Below, piece after piece: positions 42,217-51,852 of a stretch of 64,000 nucleotides of DNA (position 1 is its first letter; the number at the start of each line of letters is the position of its first letter). This DNA is from Streptomyces sp. SLBN-31 (GTDB taxonomy: Bacteria; Actinomycetota; Actinomycetes; Streptomycetales; Streptomycetaceae). The stretch lies in contig NZ_VFNC01000001.1 in assembly GCF_006715395.1 (NCBI RefSeq), forward strand, positions 620,001 to 684,000, written 5' to 3'. Below the pieces are notes generated by a model. That model searched no databases, was not told the DNA's origin, and worked only from the letters and a program-made list of their open reading frames with translations. Both the position numbers and the translations under genes were made by a program.

Positions 42217-43527
42217 ATGGAGGCGGTTCCGGCGCGGGCCCGTGCGTATGTCGCCTGCGTCGTCCTGGCCGCCCTGCTCTGTGCGGCACCGCCGCCGCGG
42301 ACCCCCGCGCCCTGGTGGGCGGTCGTCCTGCTCGCCGCCGTGTACGCCGGGTGCGAGCGGGCCGCGGCCCGCTGGCGCTTCGTCGGCACCTTCTACCCCG
42401 TCCTCCTCGCCGGCGCCTTCCTGCTGCCGCCGGCCGCCGCCGCGCTGGTCCCGGTGCCGGGCGCGCTGCTGTCCCGGGTCGAGCAACGGCCGTACGCGCT
42501 GCGGCGGATCTGGCGCGCGGCGCACCTGATGCTCGGCGTCTGGGCCGCGAGCTCGGTGCACGGGACGCTGGGCGGCCGGGACACGCTCGCCGGCTCCGAC
42601 TTCCCCTGCGCCCTCGGGCCCGCCGGGGCCGCGGTCCTCGCCTTCTGCCTGACGCTGACGGCGCTGGAGGGCGGCATCCTCGCCCTCGGCGAACGCGTTC
42701 CGCCGCGACGGGCCTGGCGCGGGCTGTTCCTCCGCTCCCTCGCACCCGTCGCCGTGCACGGGCTGGCCGGACTGATGATGGCCGTGCTGTGGCGCAGCCC
42801 GTACGGCCCGGTCGCCGCGCTGCTCGTGCTGCTGCCGATGTGCGTGTCCTGGTGGGTGTTTGCGCAGTACCACCGGGAGGGGGCCGCGCACCAGGCGACC
42901 ATCCGGGCGCTGGTCCAGGCCGTCGACATCAAGGACGGCTACACCCGCGGGCACAGCGAGCGGGTCGGCCAGGCGTCGATGATGATCGCGCGGGAACTGG
43001 GCCTGGACGACGAGCGCGTCGAGGTGCTCCGGTTCGCCGGGATCCTGCACGACGTGGGCAAACTCGGCGTCCCGACCCGGCTGTTGCGCAAGGACGGCCC
43101 GCTCACCCCCGAGGAACGGCGGGTCATCGAGCTGCACCCCGAGTACGGGCACGAGATGGTGCGCGGGATCGGGTTCCTGGGGGAGGCCCGGGCGGCCGTG
43201 CTCCACCACCACGAGCGGCTGGACGGCAGCGGCTACCCCTACGGCCTCATGGGCGCCCAGATCCCGGAGTCCGCCCGGGTCGTCGCGGTCGCCGACGCCT
43301 TCGACGCCATGACCTCCACCCGCTCCTACCGGCGGGCCCGGCCGGTGCCGGCCGCGCTGGAGGAACTCCAGCGGTGCGCCGGGGCACAGTTCGACCCGCT
43401 GATGGTGACGGCACTGGTACGGGCACTGGGGCGGGAGGGATGGCATCCGGTGGTCACCGCCGGCGAGGAACCGGACCCGTTCGTCCCGGCGCAGCAGGCC
43501 GCCGACCGCTCCGGAGCCCGCCCGTGA
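42217..43527 (+). CDS. Membrane HD-GYP domain protein
   Basis: A 436-residue protein with an N-terminal membrane region of six or so helices (residues about 10-210) and a C-terminal HD-GYP phosphohydrolase domain. Metal motifs are ILHDVGKLGVP, HPEYGHEM and HHHERLDGSGYP, the last containing intact GYP. The family degrades cyclic dinucleotides, classically c-di-GMP, but in Streptomyces actual substrates are little known. The ATG at 42217 is 5 nt after GGGGAGGG. It overlaps the next, related gene by 4 nt (GTGA). Confidence 0.88.
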   Translation: MEAVPARARAYVACVVLAALLCAAPPPRTPAPWWAVVLLAAVYAGCERAAARWRFVGTFYPVLLAGAFLLPPAAAALVPVPGALLSRVEQRPYALRRIWRAAHLMLGVWAASSVHGTLGGRDTLAGSDFPCALGPAGAAVLAFCLTLTALEGGILALGERVPPRRAWRGLFLRSLAPVAVHGLAGLMMAVLWRSPYGPVAALLVLLPMCVSWWVFAQYHREGAAHQATIRALVQAVDIKDGYTRGHSERVGQASMMIARELGLDDERVEVLRFAGILHDVGKLGVPTRLLRKDGPLTPEERRVIELHPEYGHEMVRGIGFLGEARAAVLHHHERLDGSGYPYGLMGAQIPESARVVAVADAFDAMTSTRSYRRARPVPAALEELQRCAGAQFDPLMVTALVRALGREGWHPVVTAGEEPDPFVPAQQAADRSGARP

Positions 43528-44747
43528 AGAGGGCCATCCACAGTGCCGCCGCCCTCCTCGCCGGCGTCTGTCTCGCCGTCACCCTCTGGACCGGCCTGGA
43601 GGAACGCTCCACCGCCCTCGCCTTCGGCCTGCTCGTCTGCGTCGGCGAGCTCGGCCGCTGGACCGGCGCCCGGGTGCGCGAGGCCGCGCCGCTCGGGGCC
43701 GCCGGCGCCCTGTCGTACGCGCTGCTCGGCGCGGACGCCGGAAATCCCTCCCACCACGGCGTCACCCAGGTCGTGAGCGTCGTCCTCGCCGCCTCCCTGC
43801 TCGGCAGCGTGCCCCACACCGCGCGCGGCCGGGGGCCGACGACGGACCATCTCGCCCGCCGCGTACTGACCGTCGGCTTCACCGCCGTCTGCTTCCAGCC
43901 TCTCTACGACCAGGGTCTGTTCGAGCAGTGGGGCGGCCCCGCCTACGCCCTCGCCCTGCTCGCGCTCCTCACCCTCACCGCCCTGTGCGACTGCGTGCTC
44001 GCCGCCGCCCTCGCGCACTCCCGCACCGGCTGGCCCTTCGGGCCCCTGCTCCGGGACGAGCTGCGCGGACTGCTCGGCATCGGCTCCGCTGTGGGCGCGA
44101 CCGGCGCGGTGATGGCGCTCGCGGTGGCCGTCGTCGGCCTGTGGGCACTGCCGGTCTTCTCGCTGCCCCTGCTGCTGACCCAGCTGTCCTTCAAACGGTA
44201 CGCGGCGGTCCGCACCACCTACCGTCAGACCATCGCCTCCCTGGCCCGCGCCACCGAGATCGCCGGGTACACCCCCGCCGGGCACGCCAGACGCGTGGCC
44301 GAGCTCAGCCGGGCCGTCGGCCGCGAGCTGGGACTGACCCGGCCCGAGCTGGCCGTGCTGGAGTCCGCGGCCCTCATGCACGACATCGGCCAGCTCAGCC
44401 TGGTCGACCCGGTCCCGGCCGGCGCCACCGCCGACCTCCCCGGAGCCGAGCAGCGCCGGATCGCCCTGCTCGGCGGGGCCGTCGTACGGCAGACCGGGGT
44501 GGACTCGGCGGTCGCCGTGGTGGTGGAGCGGCAGGCCGACCCCTACCGGGAGCAGCCGGTCGCCGCGCGGATCGTCCGGGCCGTGAACGCCTACGAGGAG
44601 AAGGTGCGCGACACCGGCCCCGGCGGACCCCTGCGGGCACTGGAGGAACTGCGGCTGGCCACGGCCGGGGACTACGCGCCCGACGTGGTCGAATCCCTGG
44701 CCCGGGTCCTGGCAAGGGACTGTCTGACGCTCCCCTCGGCTGGGTAA
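43524..44747 (+). CDS. Membrane protein with degenerate HD domain
   Basis: A 407-residue protein with six or seven transmembrane helices (up to about residue 225) and a C-terminal HD domain. The HD motif ALMHDIGQLSLV is present, but the HxxxGH and GYP motifs seen in its upstream neighbour are missing. It appears to be a diverged tandem duplicate with a reduced or altered active site, perhaps a regulatory partner of the intact enzyme. Its GTG start overlaps the preceding stop. Confidence 0.82.
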   Translation: MKRAIHSAAALLAGVCLAVTLWTGLEERSTALAFGLLVCVGELGRWTGARVREAAPLGAAGALSYALLGADAGNPSHHGVTQVVSVVLAASLLGSVPHTARGRGPTTDHLARRVLTVGFTAVCFQPLYDQGLFEQWGGPAYALALLALLTLTALCDCVLAAALAHSRTGWPFGPLLRDELRGLLGIGSAVGATGAVMALAVAVVGLWALPVFSLPLLLTQLSFKRYAAVRTTYRQTIASLARATEIAGYTPAGHARRVAELSRAVGRELGLTRPELAVLESAALMHDIGQLSLVDPVPAGATADLPGAEQRRIALLGGAVVRQTGVDSAVAVVVERQADPYREQPVAARIVRAVNAYEEKVRDTGPGGPLRALEELRLATAGDYAPDVVESLARVLARDCLTLPSAG

Positions 44748-44857
44748 CCCATGGGTAATGAGCGCCCTTCCAGCCCCACATGGTTGGATGCGAATGAGAG
44801 GGTGTCCGGGGGCAGACTCCGGGCCGGCCCACTCCAAGGAACTGGCAGGCGGGAATC

Positions 44858-45838
44858 GTGAGGATCTTCGGCAAGGGACGACACCGGCCCTCCGCCTCCT
44901 GGCGGCAGGCCACCGATCGCGCGTTCACGCTCATCGGCGACGGCCGGTACGAGGACGCGGGCGCGCTGCTGACGCGCGCCGCCGATCTGGAGCCCTGGCT
45001 GTCCGAGTCCTGGTTCAACCTCGCCCTGCTGCACAAGTTCCGGCACGACTGGGAGCAGGCCCGTGCCGCCGGGCTGCGCGCCGTCGCCCTGCTCGACCGG
45101 GAGACCGGCGCGCCCGACTGGTGGAACGTCGGCATCGCGGCCACCGCCCTCCAGGACTGGCCGCTGGCCCGGCGGGCCTGGCAGGCCTACGGGCTGCGGG
45201 TGCCGGGCGCGGTGGCGGCAGGCGGCGAGCCCGTCGGGATGGAGCTCGGCAGCGCGGCCGTACGGCTGTCGCCGGAGGGCGAGGCCGAGGTGGTGTGGGG
45301 GCGGCGGCTGGACCCCGCCCGCATCGAGGTCCTGTCGATTCCGCTGCCGTCGTCCGGCCGGCGCTGGGGCGAGGTCGTCCTGCACGACGGTGTGCCGCAC
45401 GGTGAGCGCACCACGGCGGCCGGACACGCCTACCCGGTCTTCGACGAGATCGAGCTGTGGGCCCCCTCGCCGGTGCCGACCTGGGTGGTGCTGCTGGAGG
45501 CGGCGACCGAGTCCGACCGGGACGCGCTGGAGCAGCTGGCCGCGGACGCGGGGTTCGCCGCCGAGGACTGGTCGTCGTCGGTGCGGTTGCTCTGCCGGAT
45601 GTGCAGTGAGTCCCGGATGCCCTCGGACGAGGGCGACGGGGAGCATCTCGATCCGCACGACCACAGTGAGCCGGGGCATCCCGGGCCGCTCGGGCACCGG
45701 ACCGACGGGCAGTTGTGGGTGCCGGAGCGGGAGTGCGGGGTGGCCGCGCCGGCTTCACTGGTACGGGGGTTGCTGGACGGGTGGGTCGCCGACAGTCCGG
45801 AGTCGAGGGATTGGCGGGATCTCGAGGAGGTCTGTTAG
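44858..45838 (+). CDS. TPR-repeat protein
   Basis: A 326-residue cytoplasmic protein. The first 110 residues contain two or three TPR-like helical pairs ([61 protein letters not shown]). The C-terminal 200 residues are a conserved actinobacterial domain with an acidic/His-rich stretch ([15 protein letters not shown]) that could bind metal. The GTG at 44858 is supported by family-like MRIFGKG. It keeps its place between the HD genes and def in S. coelicolor too. Function unknown. Confidence 0.8.
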   Translation: MRIFGKGRHRPSASWRQATDRAFTLIGDGRYEDAGALLTRAADLEPWLSESWFNLALLHKFRHDWEQARAAGLRAVALLDRETGAPDWWNVGIAATALQDWPLARRAWQAYGLRVPGAVAAGGEPVGMELGSAAVRLSPEGEAEVVWGRRLDPARIEVLSIPLPSSGRRWGEVVLHDGVPHGERTTAAGHAYPVFDEIELWAPSPVPTWVVLLEAATESDRDALEQLAADAGFAAEDWSSSVRLLCRMCSESRMPSDEGDGEHLDPHDHSEPGHPGPLGHRTDGQLWVPERECGVAAPASLVRGLLDGWVADSPESRDWRDLEEVC

Positions 45839-45987
45839 GACCGTTGCCGTCCGCGGGTCCGTGGGGGCTGGTCGCGCCCCAGGCGGCGGAGCCGCACAGC
45901 GACACTGCCCCGCCCCCCTGGAGGGGCGCGTCCACGTACCCTGTATCAGCAGTGAGCCCCGGGATTTTTGAGGAAGGCATCGTCGGC

Positions 45988-46638
45988 ATGGCGCAGCAGG
46001 ACACCGATCAGCAGCACGTGGGCGTGCTCCCCGTGGACGACGAGGGTTTCGTCATCGACACCCAGGACTGCGAGGAGCGGGAGACGGCCTGGCGTGAGGC
46101 CGGGACCTCGCGGCCGATCACGGTCGTCGGCAACCCGGTGCTGCACAAGGAGTGCAAGGACGTCACCGACTTCGGCGAGGAGCTGCAGCAGCTGGTCGCG
46201 GACATGTTCGCCTCGCAGCGCACCGCCGAGGGCGTGGGCCTGGCCGCCAACCAGATCGGTGTCGACCTGAAGGTCTTCGTCTACGACTGTGGGGACGACG
46301 AGGGACAGCGGCACGTCGGTGTCGTGTGCAACCCCAAGCTGGTCGACCTGCCCGCGGACCAGCGCCGGCTGGACGACAGCAACGAGGGGTGCCTGTCCGT
46401 GCCGACCGCCTACGCGCCGCTCGCCCGGCCGGACTACGCCGAGGTGACCGGGCAGGACGAGAAGGGCAACCCGATCAAGGTGCGGGGCACCGGCTACTTC
46501 GCTCGCTGTTTGCAGCACGAGACCGACCACCTGTATGGCTACCTGTACATCGACCGCCTGTCCAAGCGTGAACGCAAGGACGCGCTGCGGCAGATGGCCG
46601 AGAACGAGCCCCGCTACCCGGTGGTCGCGAACGACTGA
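45988..46638 (+). CDS. def: Peptide deformylase
   Basis: A 216-residue metallo-deformylase that removes the formyl group from nascent proteins. All three motifs are present: [17 protein letters not shown] with the Cys metal ligand, and QHETDHLYG with the two His ligands and catalytic Glu. A 45-residue N-terminal extension ([20 protein letters not shown]) is usual for the Streptomyces form. The ATG at 45988 has GAGGAAGG upstream. A strong terminator follows. Confidence 0.94.
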   Translation: MAQQDTDQQHVGVLPVDDEGFVIDTQDCEERETAWREAGTSRPITVVGNPVLHKECKDVTDFGEELQQLVADMFASQRTAEGVGLAANQIGVDLKVFVYDCGDDEGQRHVGVVCNPKLVDLPADQRRLDDSNEGCLSVPTAYAPLARPDYAEVTGQDEKGNPIKVRGTGYFARCLQHETDHLYGYLYIDRLSKRERKDALRQMAENEPRYPVVAND

Positions 46639-46660
46639 CGGCCCACAACCCCCCTTGCGC

Positions 46661-46706
46661 ACGGCGCCTGTTCAGCAATCACACCGTCAACAGGCGCCGT
46701 TCGTGT
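46661..46706 (+). terminator. Terminator after def
   Basis: A 12-bp perfect stem (46661-46672 with 46689-46700) with 16-nt loop, followed by TTCGTGTG. Confidence 0.75.
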
Positions 46707-46921
46707 GTCCGACGCACGTCCGACCGGGGTGGTACGCCTGTAGCGATCGGAAACAAGTCGCGCAAGGGGAGAATCCCGGCACTGGGGGGTAGTGAATGAA
46801 GCAAATGCGTTCCCAGATCGGTCAGTTGTGGTGCTGAATAGTCAGTGCGGGGATACGCAACGGCGCACGCCCGGCACAGGGGGAGGGGCGTGCGAAACTG
46901 GCGGCTGAGAGGGGCTTGTTC

Positions 46922-48007
46922 GTGCCTGCTTTCCCATACAGCACCACGTCGACCGCGAGTCCGACCGCGGTCCCACCGTCACTCTCCCTTCCGGTGATCG
47001 AGGCAGCGTTTCCCCGACAACTGCACCCGTATTGGCCTCGGCTCCAGGAGACAACGCGCACCTGGCTGCTGCGAAAACGGCTCATGCCGGCGGACAAGGT
47101 GGAGGAATATGCCGACCGACTTTGCTACACCGACCTCATGGCGGGGTACTACCTCGGCGCCCCGGACGAGGTCCTTCAGGCGATAGCCGACTACAGCGCG
47201 TGGTTCTTCGTCTGGGACGACCGCCACGACCGGGACATCGTCCACCGCCGGCCGGAGGCCTGGCGCCGGCTCCGGCTCGGCCTGCACGCGGCGCTGGACT
47301 CCCCGCAGGAGCACCTGCGCCACCAGGACCCGCTGGTCGCGGCGTTCGCGGACAGCATGGTGCGCCTTTACTCGTTCCTGCCGGGCACCTGGAACGCGCG
47401 CTTCGCGCGGCACTTCCACGCGGTCATCGAGGCGTACGACCGCGAGTTCCGCAACCGCACCGAGGGAGTCGTCCCGACGGTGGAGGAGTATCTCGAACTC
47501 CGCCGGCTCACCTTTGCGCACTGGATCTGGACCGACCTGCTGGAGGCGGCCGCCGGATGTGAACTCCCGGACGCCGTGCGGAAACACCCGGCATTTCGGC
47601 GGGCGGCCCTGCTGAGCCAGGAATTCGCCGCCTGGTACAACGACCTGTGCTCGCTGCCGAAGGAAATAGCGGGTGATGAGGTCCACAATCTCGGCATCAG
47701 TCTCATCAAACACGAGGGACTGACCCTGGAAGGGGCGATAGCCGAAGTGCGGCGGCGCGTGGAGAAATGCATCAACGAATTCGTATTCGTCGAACGCCAC
47801 GCCCTGCGATTCGCCGACGAGCTCGCCGACGGCACCGTACGCGGAAAAGAACTCAGCCTCGCCGTACGGTCCTGCGTCGGCAATATGCGCAACTGGTTCT
47901 CCACCGTCTACTGGTTCCACCACGAGTCCGGCCGTTACATGGTCGACAGCTGGGACGACCGGTCCACGCCCCCGTACGTCAACAACGAAGCGGCAGGTGA
48001 GAAATGA
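46922..48007 (+). CDS. eizA: Epi-isozizaene synthase (sesquiterpene cyclase)
   Basis: A 361-residue class I terpene synthase that cyclises farnesyl diphosphate to (+)-epi-isozizaene, the albaflavenone precursor. The Asp-rich motif DDRHD is at residues 99-103, and the NSE triad lies in NDLCSLPKE. The C-terminal RY pair is in SGRYMVD. The sequence is very close to the characterised S. coelicolor enzyme and has the same length when the GTG at 46922 is used; GAGAGGGG lies 7 nt upstream. It overlaps the P450 gene by 4 nt, so both form one unit. Confidence 0.96.
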   Translation: MPAFPYSTTSTASPTAVPPSLSLPVIEAAFPRQLHPYWPRLQETTRTWLLRKRLMPADKVEEYADRLCYTDLMAGYYLGAPDEVLQAIADYSAWFFVWDDRHDRDIVHRRPEAWRRLRLGLHAALDSPQEHLRHQDPLVAAFADSMVRLYSFLPGTWNARFARHFHAVIEAYDREFRNRTEGVVPTVEEYLELRRLTFAHWIWTDLLEAAAGCELPDAVRKHPAFRRAALLSQEFAAWYNDLCSLPKEIAGDEVHNLGISLIKHEGLTLEGAIAEVRRRVEKCINEFVFVERHALRFADELADGTVRGKELSLAVRSCVGNMRNWFSTVYWFHHESGRYMVDSWDDRSTPPYVNNEAAGEK

Positions 48008-49380
48008 CCGTCGAGTCCGTCCCGCCCGAACCGCGGATACTCGCGGAAACCGAACCGGGTGAGCCCCCGCTCGCCGACGGCGCGATGCCGCTGCTCGGCC
48101 ACGGCTGGAAGCTGGTCCGCGACCCGCTGGCCTTCCTGGCCGGGCTGCGCGACCACGGCGACGTCGTACGCCTGCGGCTCGGCCCCAAGACGGTGTACGC
48201 CGTCACGGCCCCCGAACTCACCGGAGCCATCGCCCTCAGCCCCGACTACATCATCGCCGGACCGCTGTGGGAGTCCCTGGAGAGCCTGCTCGGAAAGGAG
48301 GGCGTGGCCACGGCCAACGGGCCGCTGCACCGGCGCCAGCGGCGCACCGTCCAGCCGGCGTTCCGGCTCGACGCCATCCCCGGCTACGGCCCCGTCATGG
48401 AGGAGGAGGTCCGCGCGCTGGTGGCCCGCTGGCGCTCCCGCGAGACGGTCGACGCCACCGCCGAGGCGTTCCGGCTCGCCGTGCGGATCTCGGTGCGCTG
48501 TCTGATGCACGACACATGCAACGAGGCGCGCGCGGAACGCATCTCCAGTGCGCTCGCCACCCTGTTCCGAGGTATGTACCAGCGCATGGTCGTACCTCTC
48601 GGACCGCTTTATCGGGTGCCGCTTCCGGCCAACCGCGAATTCAACCGGGCGCTGGCCGATCTGCACCTCCTGGTGGACGAGATCGTCGCCGAGCGCAGGG
48701 CATCCGGTCAAAAGCCGAACGATTTGCTCACGGCTTTGCTCGAGGCGCGCAAAGAGAATGGCGAACGCATCGGGGAGCAGGAGATCCACGACCAGGTCGT
48801 CGCCATGCTCACCGCCGGCGACGAATCCATCGGCTCGATGGTCATGTCACTGCTCTTGGTGCTCACCGAGCACCCCGATGTGGCCGACAAGATCCGGAAC
48901 GAGGCGAATACCGTCGCCGGCGAGGGGCCGATCGCATTCGGGGACGTACGGAAGCTGACGTACACCGCGAATGTGGTGGTCGAGACAATGCGGCTGCATC
49001 CGTCGGTATGGATATTGACCCGGCGCGCGGTGGCCGACACAAGGCTGGGCGGATACCGAATACCGGCCGGTGCCGACATCGTGTACAGCCCGTACGCGAT
49101 CCAGCGCGACGCACGGTCGTTCGAGCGGAACGAGGAGTTCGACCCCGACCGCTGGCTGCCCGAGCGGGCCGCCGAGGTGCCGAAGTACGCGATGAGCCCG
49201 TTCAGCGTCGGCAACCGCAAGTGCCCGGCCGACCACTTCTCGATGGCCGAGCTGACGCTCGTCACCGCGGAGGTGGCCCGTGCCTTCCGGCTGGAGCAGG
49301 CGCCGGACTCCGACGCCCGGACCCGCATCGGCATCACGCTGCGTCCACGCGGGCTGAGGCTGCGGCCGGTGGCGCGCTGA
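48004..49380 (+). CDS. cyp170A1: Cytochrome P450 CYP170A1-type (albaflavenone monooxygenase)
   Basis: A 458-residue P450 that oxidises epi-isozizaene to albaflavenols and albaflavenone. The heme loop is [14 protein letters not shown] with Cys407; the Gly usually found two residues after the Cys is Ala, in line with the Ser or Ala seen in CYP170A enzymes. The ExxR pair is in ETMRLHP. The I-helix reads TAGDESIGS, so the usual acid-Thr pair is changed. CYP170A1 of S. coelicolor also has a second terpene synthase activity; whether that holds here cannot be read. Co-translated with eizA. Confidence 0.95.
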   Translation: MTVESVPPEPRILAETEPGEPPLADGAMPLLGHGWKLVRDPLAFLAGLRDHGDVVRLRLGPKTVYAVTAPELTGAIALSPDYIIAGPLWESLESLLGKEGVATANGPLHRRQRRTVQPAFRLDAIPGYGPVMEEEVRALVARWRSRETVDATAEAFRLAVRISVRCLMHDTCNEARAERISSALATLFRGMYQRMVVPLGPLYRVPLPANREFNRALADLHLLVDEIVAERRASGQKPNDLLTALLEARKENGERIGEQEIHDQVVAMLTAGDESIGSMVMSLLLVLTEHPDVADKIRNEANTVAGEGPIAFGDVRKLTYTANVVVETMRLHPSVWILTRRAVADTRLGGYRIPAGADIVYSPYAIQRDARSFERNEEFDPDRWLPERAAEVPKYAMSPFSVGNRKCPADHFSMAELTLVTAEVARAFRLEQAPDSDARTRIGITLRPRGLRLRPVAR

Positions 49381-49386
49381 GCGGCG

Positions 49387-50352
49387 TCAGGCGGCCGCCT
49401 CGGGTCCTCTGAAGGTGCGCCGGTAGGCGTTGGGGGTGGTCCCGATCGCCTGGACGAACTGGTGACGCAGCGCGGCCGCGTTGCCGAACCCCGTCCGTCC
49501 GGCGATCGCGTCCACCGTCTCGTCCGTCGCTTCCAGCAGCCGCTGGGCCAGCAGCACGCGCTGGCGCAGGATCCAGCGGTAGGGGGTCGTCCCCGTCTCC
49601 TGCTGGAAGCGGCGGGCGAAGGTGCGCGGCGACATGTGGGCGCGCTCGGCGAGCTGCTCCACGGTGACCTCCTCGTCGAGGTGCCGCTCCATCCAGGCCA
49701 GCACCTCGCCGACGGTGTCGCACGAGTTCTTCGGCAGCGGACGCTCGATGTACTGGGCCTGTCCGCCGTCGCGGTGCGGCGGCACGACCATCCGCCGGGC
49801 GATCTTGTTGGCGACGTCCGGGCCCTGCTCCTTGCGCACCAGGTGCAGACAGGCGTCGATGCCGGCGGCCGTCCCCGCCGAGGTGATCACCGGGTCCTCG
49901 TCGACGTAGAGGACGTCGGGCTCGACGGTCAGCTGTGGGTAGGCCCGCGCCAGCTCGTCCACGTGGTGCCAGTGCACGGCGCAGCGCCGGCCGTCCAGCA
50001 GCCCGGCCGCGGCCAGCACGAAGACGCCGGAGCAGACGCTGAGCACCCGGGCACCGCGGTCCACGGCCCGGCGCAGCGCGTCGAGCAGCTCCGGCGGGAA
50101 CGCGCGCGTCTCGAAGCGCGCCCCGGCCGGGACGGCGATCAGGTCCGCCTCCTCCAGCCGCTCCAGGCCGTGCTCCACCTGCATGGAGAAGCCCGCGCGG
50201 GTGCCGAGGACCGGACCCTCGGCCGAGGCGACCGCGAAGTCGTACACGGGCAGTCCGTCGTCACTGCGGTCGGTGCCGAAGACCTCGCAGACGACGGCCA
50301 GTTCGAAGGGGTTCACACCGTCCAGCACGACGGCGGCGACGTTCTGCAGCAT
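49387..50352 (-). CDS. GlxA-family regulator (DJ-1/GATase1 - AraC HTH)
   Basis: A 321-residue transcription regulator. Residues 1 to about 190 form a DJ-1/PfpI-like domain with the nucleophile elbow SVCSGVFVLAAAGLL and Cys intact. Residues about 210-310 carry an AraC-type double helix-turn-helix (VEQLAERAHMSPRTFARRFQ and VDAIAGRTGFGNAAALRHQF). The domain order matches GlxA-type regulators. The ATG at 50352 is used; an in-frame ATG at 50373 has no SD. It is convergent with cyp170A1, only 6 bp apart, and in S. coelicolor it keeps this position. The ligand is unknown. Confidence 0.88.
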   Translation of the reverse strand: MLQNVAAVVLDGVNPFELAVVCEVFGTDRSDDGLPVYDFAVASAEGPVLGTRAGFSMQVEHGLERLEEADLIAVPAGARFETRAFPPELLDALRRAVDRGARVLSVCSGVFVLAAAGLLDGRRCAVHWHHVDELARAYPQLTVEPDVLYVDEDPVITSAGTAAGIDACLHLVRKEQGPDVANKIARRMVVPPHRDGGQAQYIERPLPKNSCDTVGEVLAWMERHLDEEVTVEQLAERAHMSPRTFARRFQQETGTTPYRWILRQRVLLAQRLLEATDETVDAIAGRTGFGNAAALRHQFVQAIGTTPNAYRRTFRGPEAAA

Positions 50353-50445
50353 GCGTCCAGTGTGCCTCGTCATTGGCAGTATTTCGAGGGCCTACGGCAG
50401 TCCTGCCACTGTTGGTAAGGAGTCAACGGCGCGACAGTGGTGTCT

Positions 50446-50664
50446 ATGGATACGGCACACATCGAAGGACTGATCGGCATGCTGACCGTTCTCGCAATCC
50501 TCGTTCTCCTGGTCCTGCCGTCCGTGCTCGGCATCGCGCGCGACCGTCGTGCCGACCGGCAGATCCGCGAGGCCGACCGCGCGCGCCGCGCGGAGGGCGT
50601 CGGACCGGGCCCGCGCGAGGCGCGCCCGCGCTACTTCACCACCACGGTGACCCACCACTCCTGA
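50446..50664 (+). CDS. Small single-pass membrane protein
   Basis: A 72-residue protein with one helix (LIGMLTVLAILVLLVLPSVL), then a strongly charged cytoplasmic tail (ARDRRADRQIREADRARR) and C-terminal RYFTTTVTHHS. The start is not certain: ATG 50446 lacks a close SD, and GTGs at 50437 and 50440 are in frame. Its last 34 bp overlap the end of the convergent lipoprotein gene. No function recognised. Confidence 0.6.
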   Translation: MDTAHIEGLIGMLTVLAILVLLVLPSVLGIARDRRADRQIREADRARRAEGVGPGPREARPRYFTTTVTHHS

Positions 50665-51110
50665 ATCCCCAGGCACGAGACCCGGCCGGTCTGCGTGGCA
50701 CACAACGGCCGCGTGGACTCGAGCCGGGTCCTGCCGTCGGACACGGCCTTGAACGCGGCGCTCGCGTCGCCGGGTTGCAGTACGAAGCCGCTGTTGACGG
50801 CCTGCAACCCCGAGCCGCTGACGGTGACCGGCTTCCAGGGCCGCTTGGTGGTTCCGTCCAGGCTGATCCGGACGGTGTCGCCGACCGACAGACAGACCGT
50901 ACGGCCGCTGTCGCCGGCGTCCAGCGTGGCGGCAGGGGCGCAGCCGGTGGCACTCGCCGAGGGGGTGGGGGTGGTGGGAGCGGGTGTGGGGGAGGACGAG
51001 ACGGTGCCGCTGTCGCCGCCCTTGCCGCTGTCGGTGCCGCCGCCGCAGCCGGCGAGGGCCAGGGCGAGCGCGGTGACGGCGAGGGCCGTGTGGGGGATCG
51101 ATCGACGCAT
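50631..51110 (-). CDS. Lipoprotein of unknown function
   Basis: A 159-residue lipoprotein: signal peptide with lipobox LAGC at Cys22, a Ser/Thr/Pro linker to about residue 50, then a compact beta-rich domain with two Cys pairs (CAPAATLDAG ... RTVCLSVGDTVRISLDGT and LCATQTGRVSCLG). The ATG at 51110 has GAGAGGAGG upstream. The domain could be an immunoglobulin-like fold. No specific role is known. Confidence 0.8.
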   Translation of the reverse strand: MRRSIPHTALAVTALALALAGCGGGTDSGKGGDSGTVSSSPTPAPTTPTPSASATGCAPAATLDAGDSGRTVCLSVGDTVRISLDGTTKRPWKPVTVSGSGLQAVNSGFVLQPGDASAAFKAVSDGRTRLESTRPLCATQTGRVSCLGIQEWWVTVVVK

Positions 51111-51220
51111 GGGGGGGCCTCCTCTCCCCTTTGACGTGTCACCCACATGTTCGGATCCACGCCCGGGCAGGCCGGAGGGAGCCCCGGCCTGACGGTGGAG
51201 CCGGACTGTGGATGGAGGCC

Positions 51221-51826
51221 CTAGCGACGGTCCGTGGGCCAGTCCAGGACGGTCAGTTCCGGCCACTGCTCCCGCCATCGGGCGGCCTTGGTCTCATAGA
51301 CAGAGGGCGGGGCGAGCACCGGGTTGGGGCGCAGGACGAGACCGAACACGTCCGACAGCCCGTGCGGCGCGTACACCCGCCACCGCCCGCCGGTCTCCAG
51401 CCGCACACCCAGACAGCACGTGGTCGCGGCGAAGCTGTCGATCGCCGCCTCACTGGACTCGTACGGGGGGCACGGCACCCCGAACCTGTCCTCGTACCAC
51501 AGGTGCACCCGCGCCTCGTTGCGGATCTCCACCTCGGCCGGGAGGCCGGCGAAGACCTCCCGGCCGGCCCTGATCACGGCGTCCTCGGCCTCCCAGGACA
51601 GGTCCTCGGCGTCGAAGTAGAAGACGTCGTAGTCCTTGATGCCCTCGGTGGGCGGCCGGCCGGTGACGACGTTCCAGACGGTCTGGAAGAGGCACCCGGC
51701 CGTGAGGTACCAGCCGGGCAGCCCCATCGTCGCGCCCCGCTCCAGCACCTGGGTCAGCACGCTGTTGCGGGACAACACCGCCCGCAGGGAGTCGAGTTGC
51801 TCATCGAGCGGAAGACGACCGATCAC
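51221..51826 (-). CDS. Nucleotidyltransferase-like protein (PF06042/COG3575 type)
   Basis: A 201-residue protein with GWYLTAGCLFQTVWNVVTGR followed by GIKDYDVFYFD, the DxD-containing pattern of the NTP_transf_6 group, and later LGVRLE ... VYAPHGLSDVFGL. The acidic pair in KDYDVFYFD would bind the metal. Substrates are unknown for this group. It lies 26 bp downstream of nrdB on the same strand and could be read from the nrdAB transcript. Confidence 0.78.
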   Translation of the reverse strand: MIGRLPLDEQLDSLRAVLSRNSVLTQVLERGATMGLPGWYLTAGCLFQTVWNVVTGRPPTEGIKDYDVFYFDAEDLSWEAEDAVIRAGREVFAGLPAEVEIRNEARVHLWYEDRFGVPCPPYESSEAAIDSFAATTCCLGVRLETGGRWRVYAPHGLSDVFGLVLRPNPVLAPPSVYETKAARWREQWPELTVLDWPTDRR

Positions 51827-51852
51827 CCCGCAGGCTTACCACACGGGCGCCG

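Noticed and set aside
45800..45820. Another GGATTGG element near the end of the TPR gene
   Set aside because: No partner box at 17 bp on either strand and it lies inside coding sequence.
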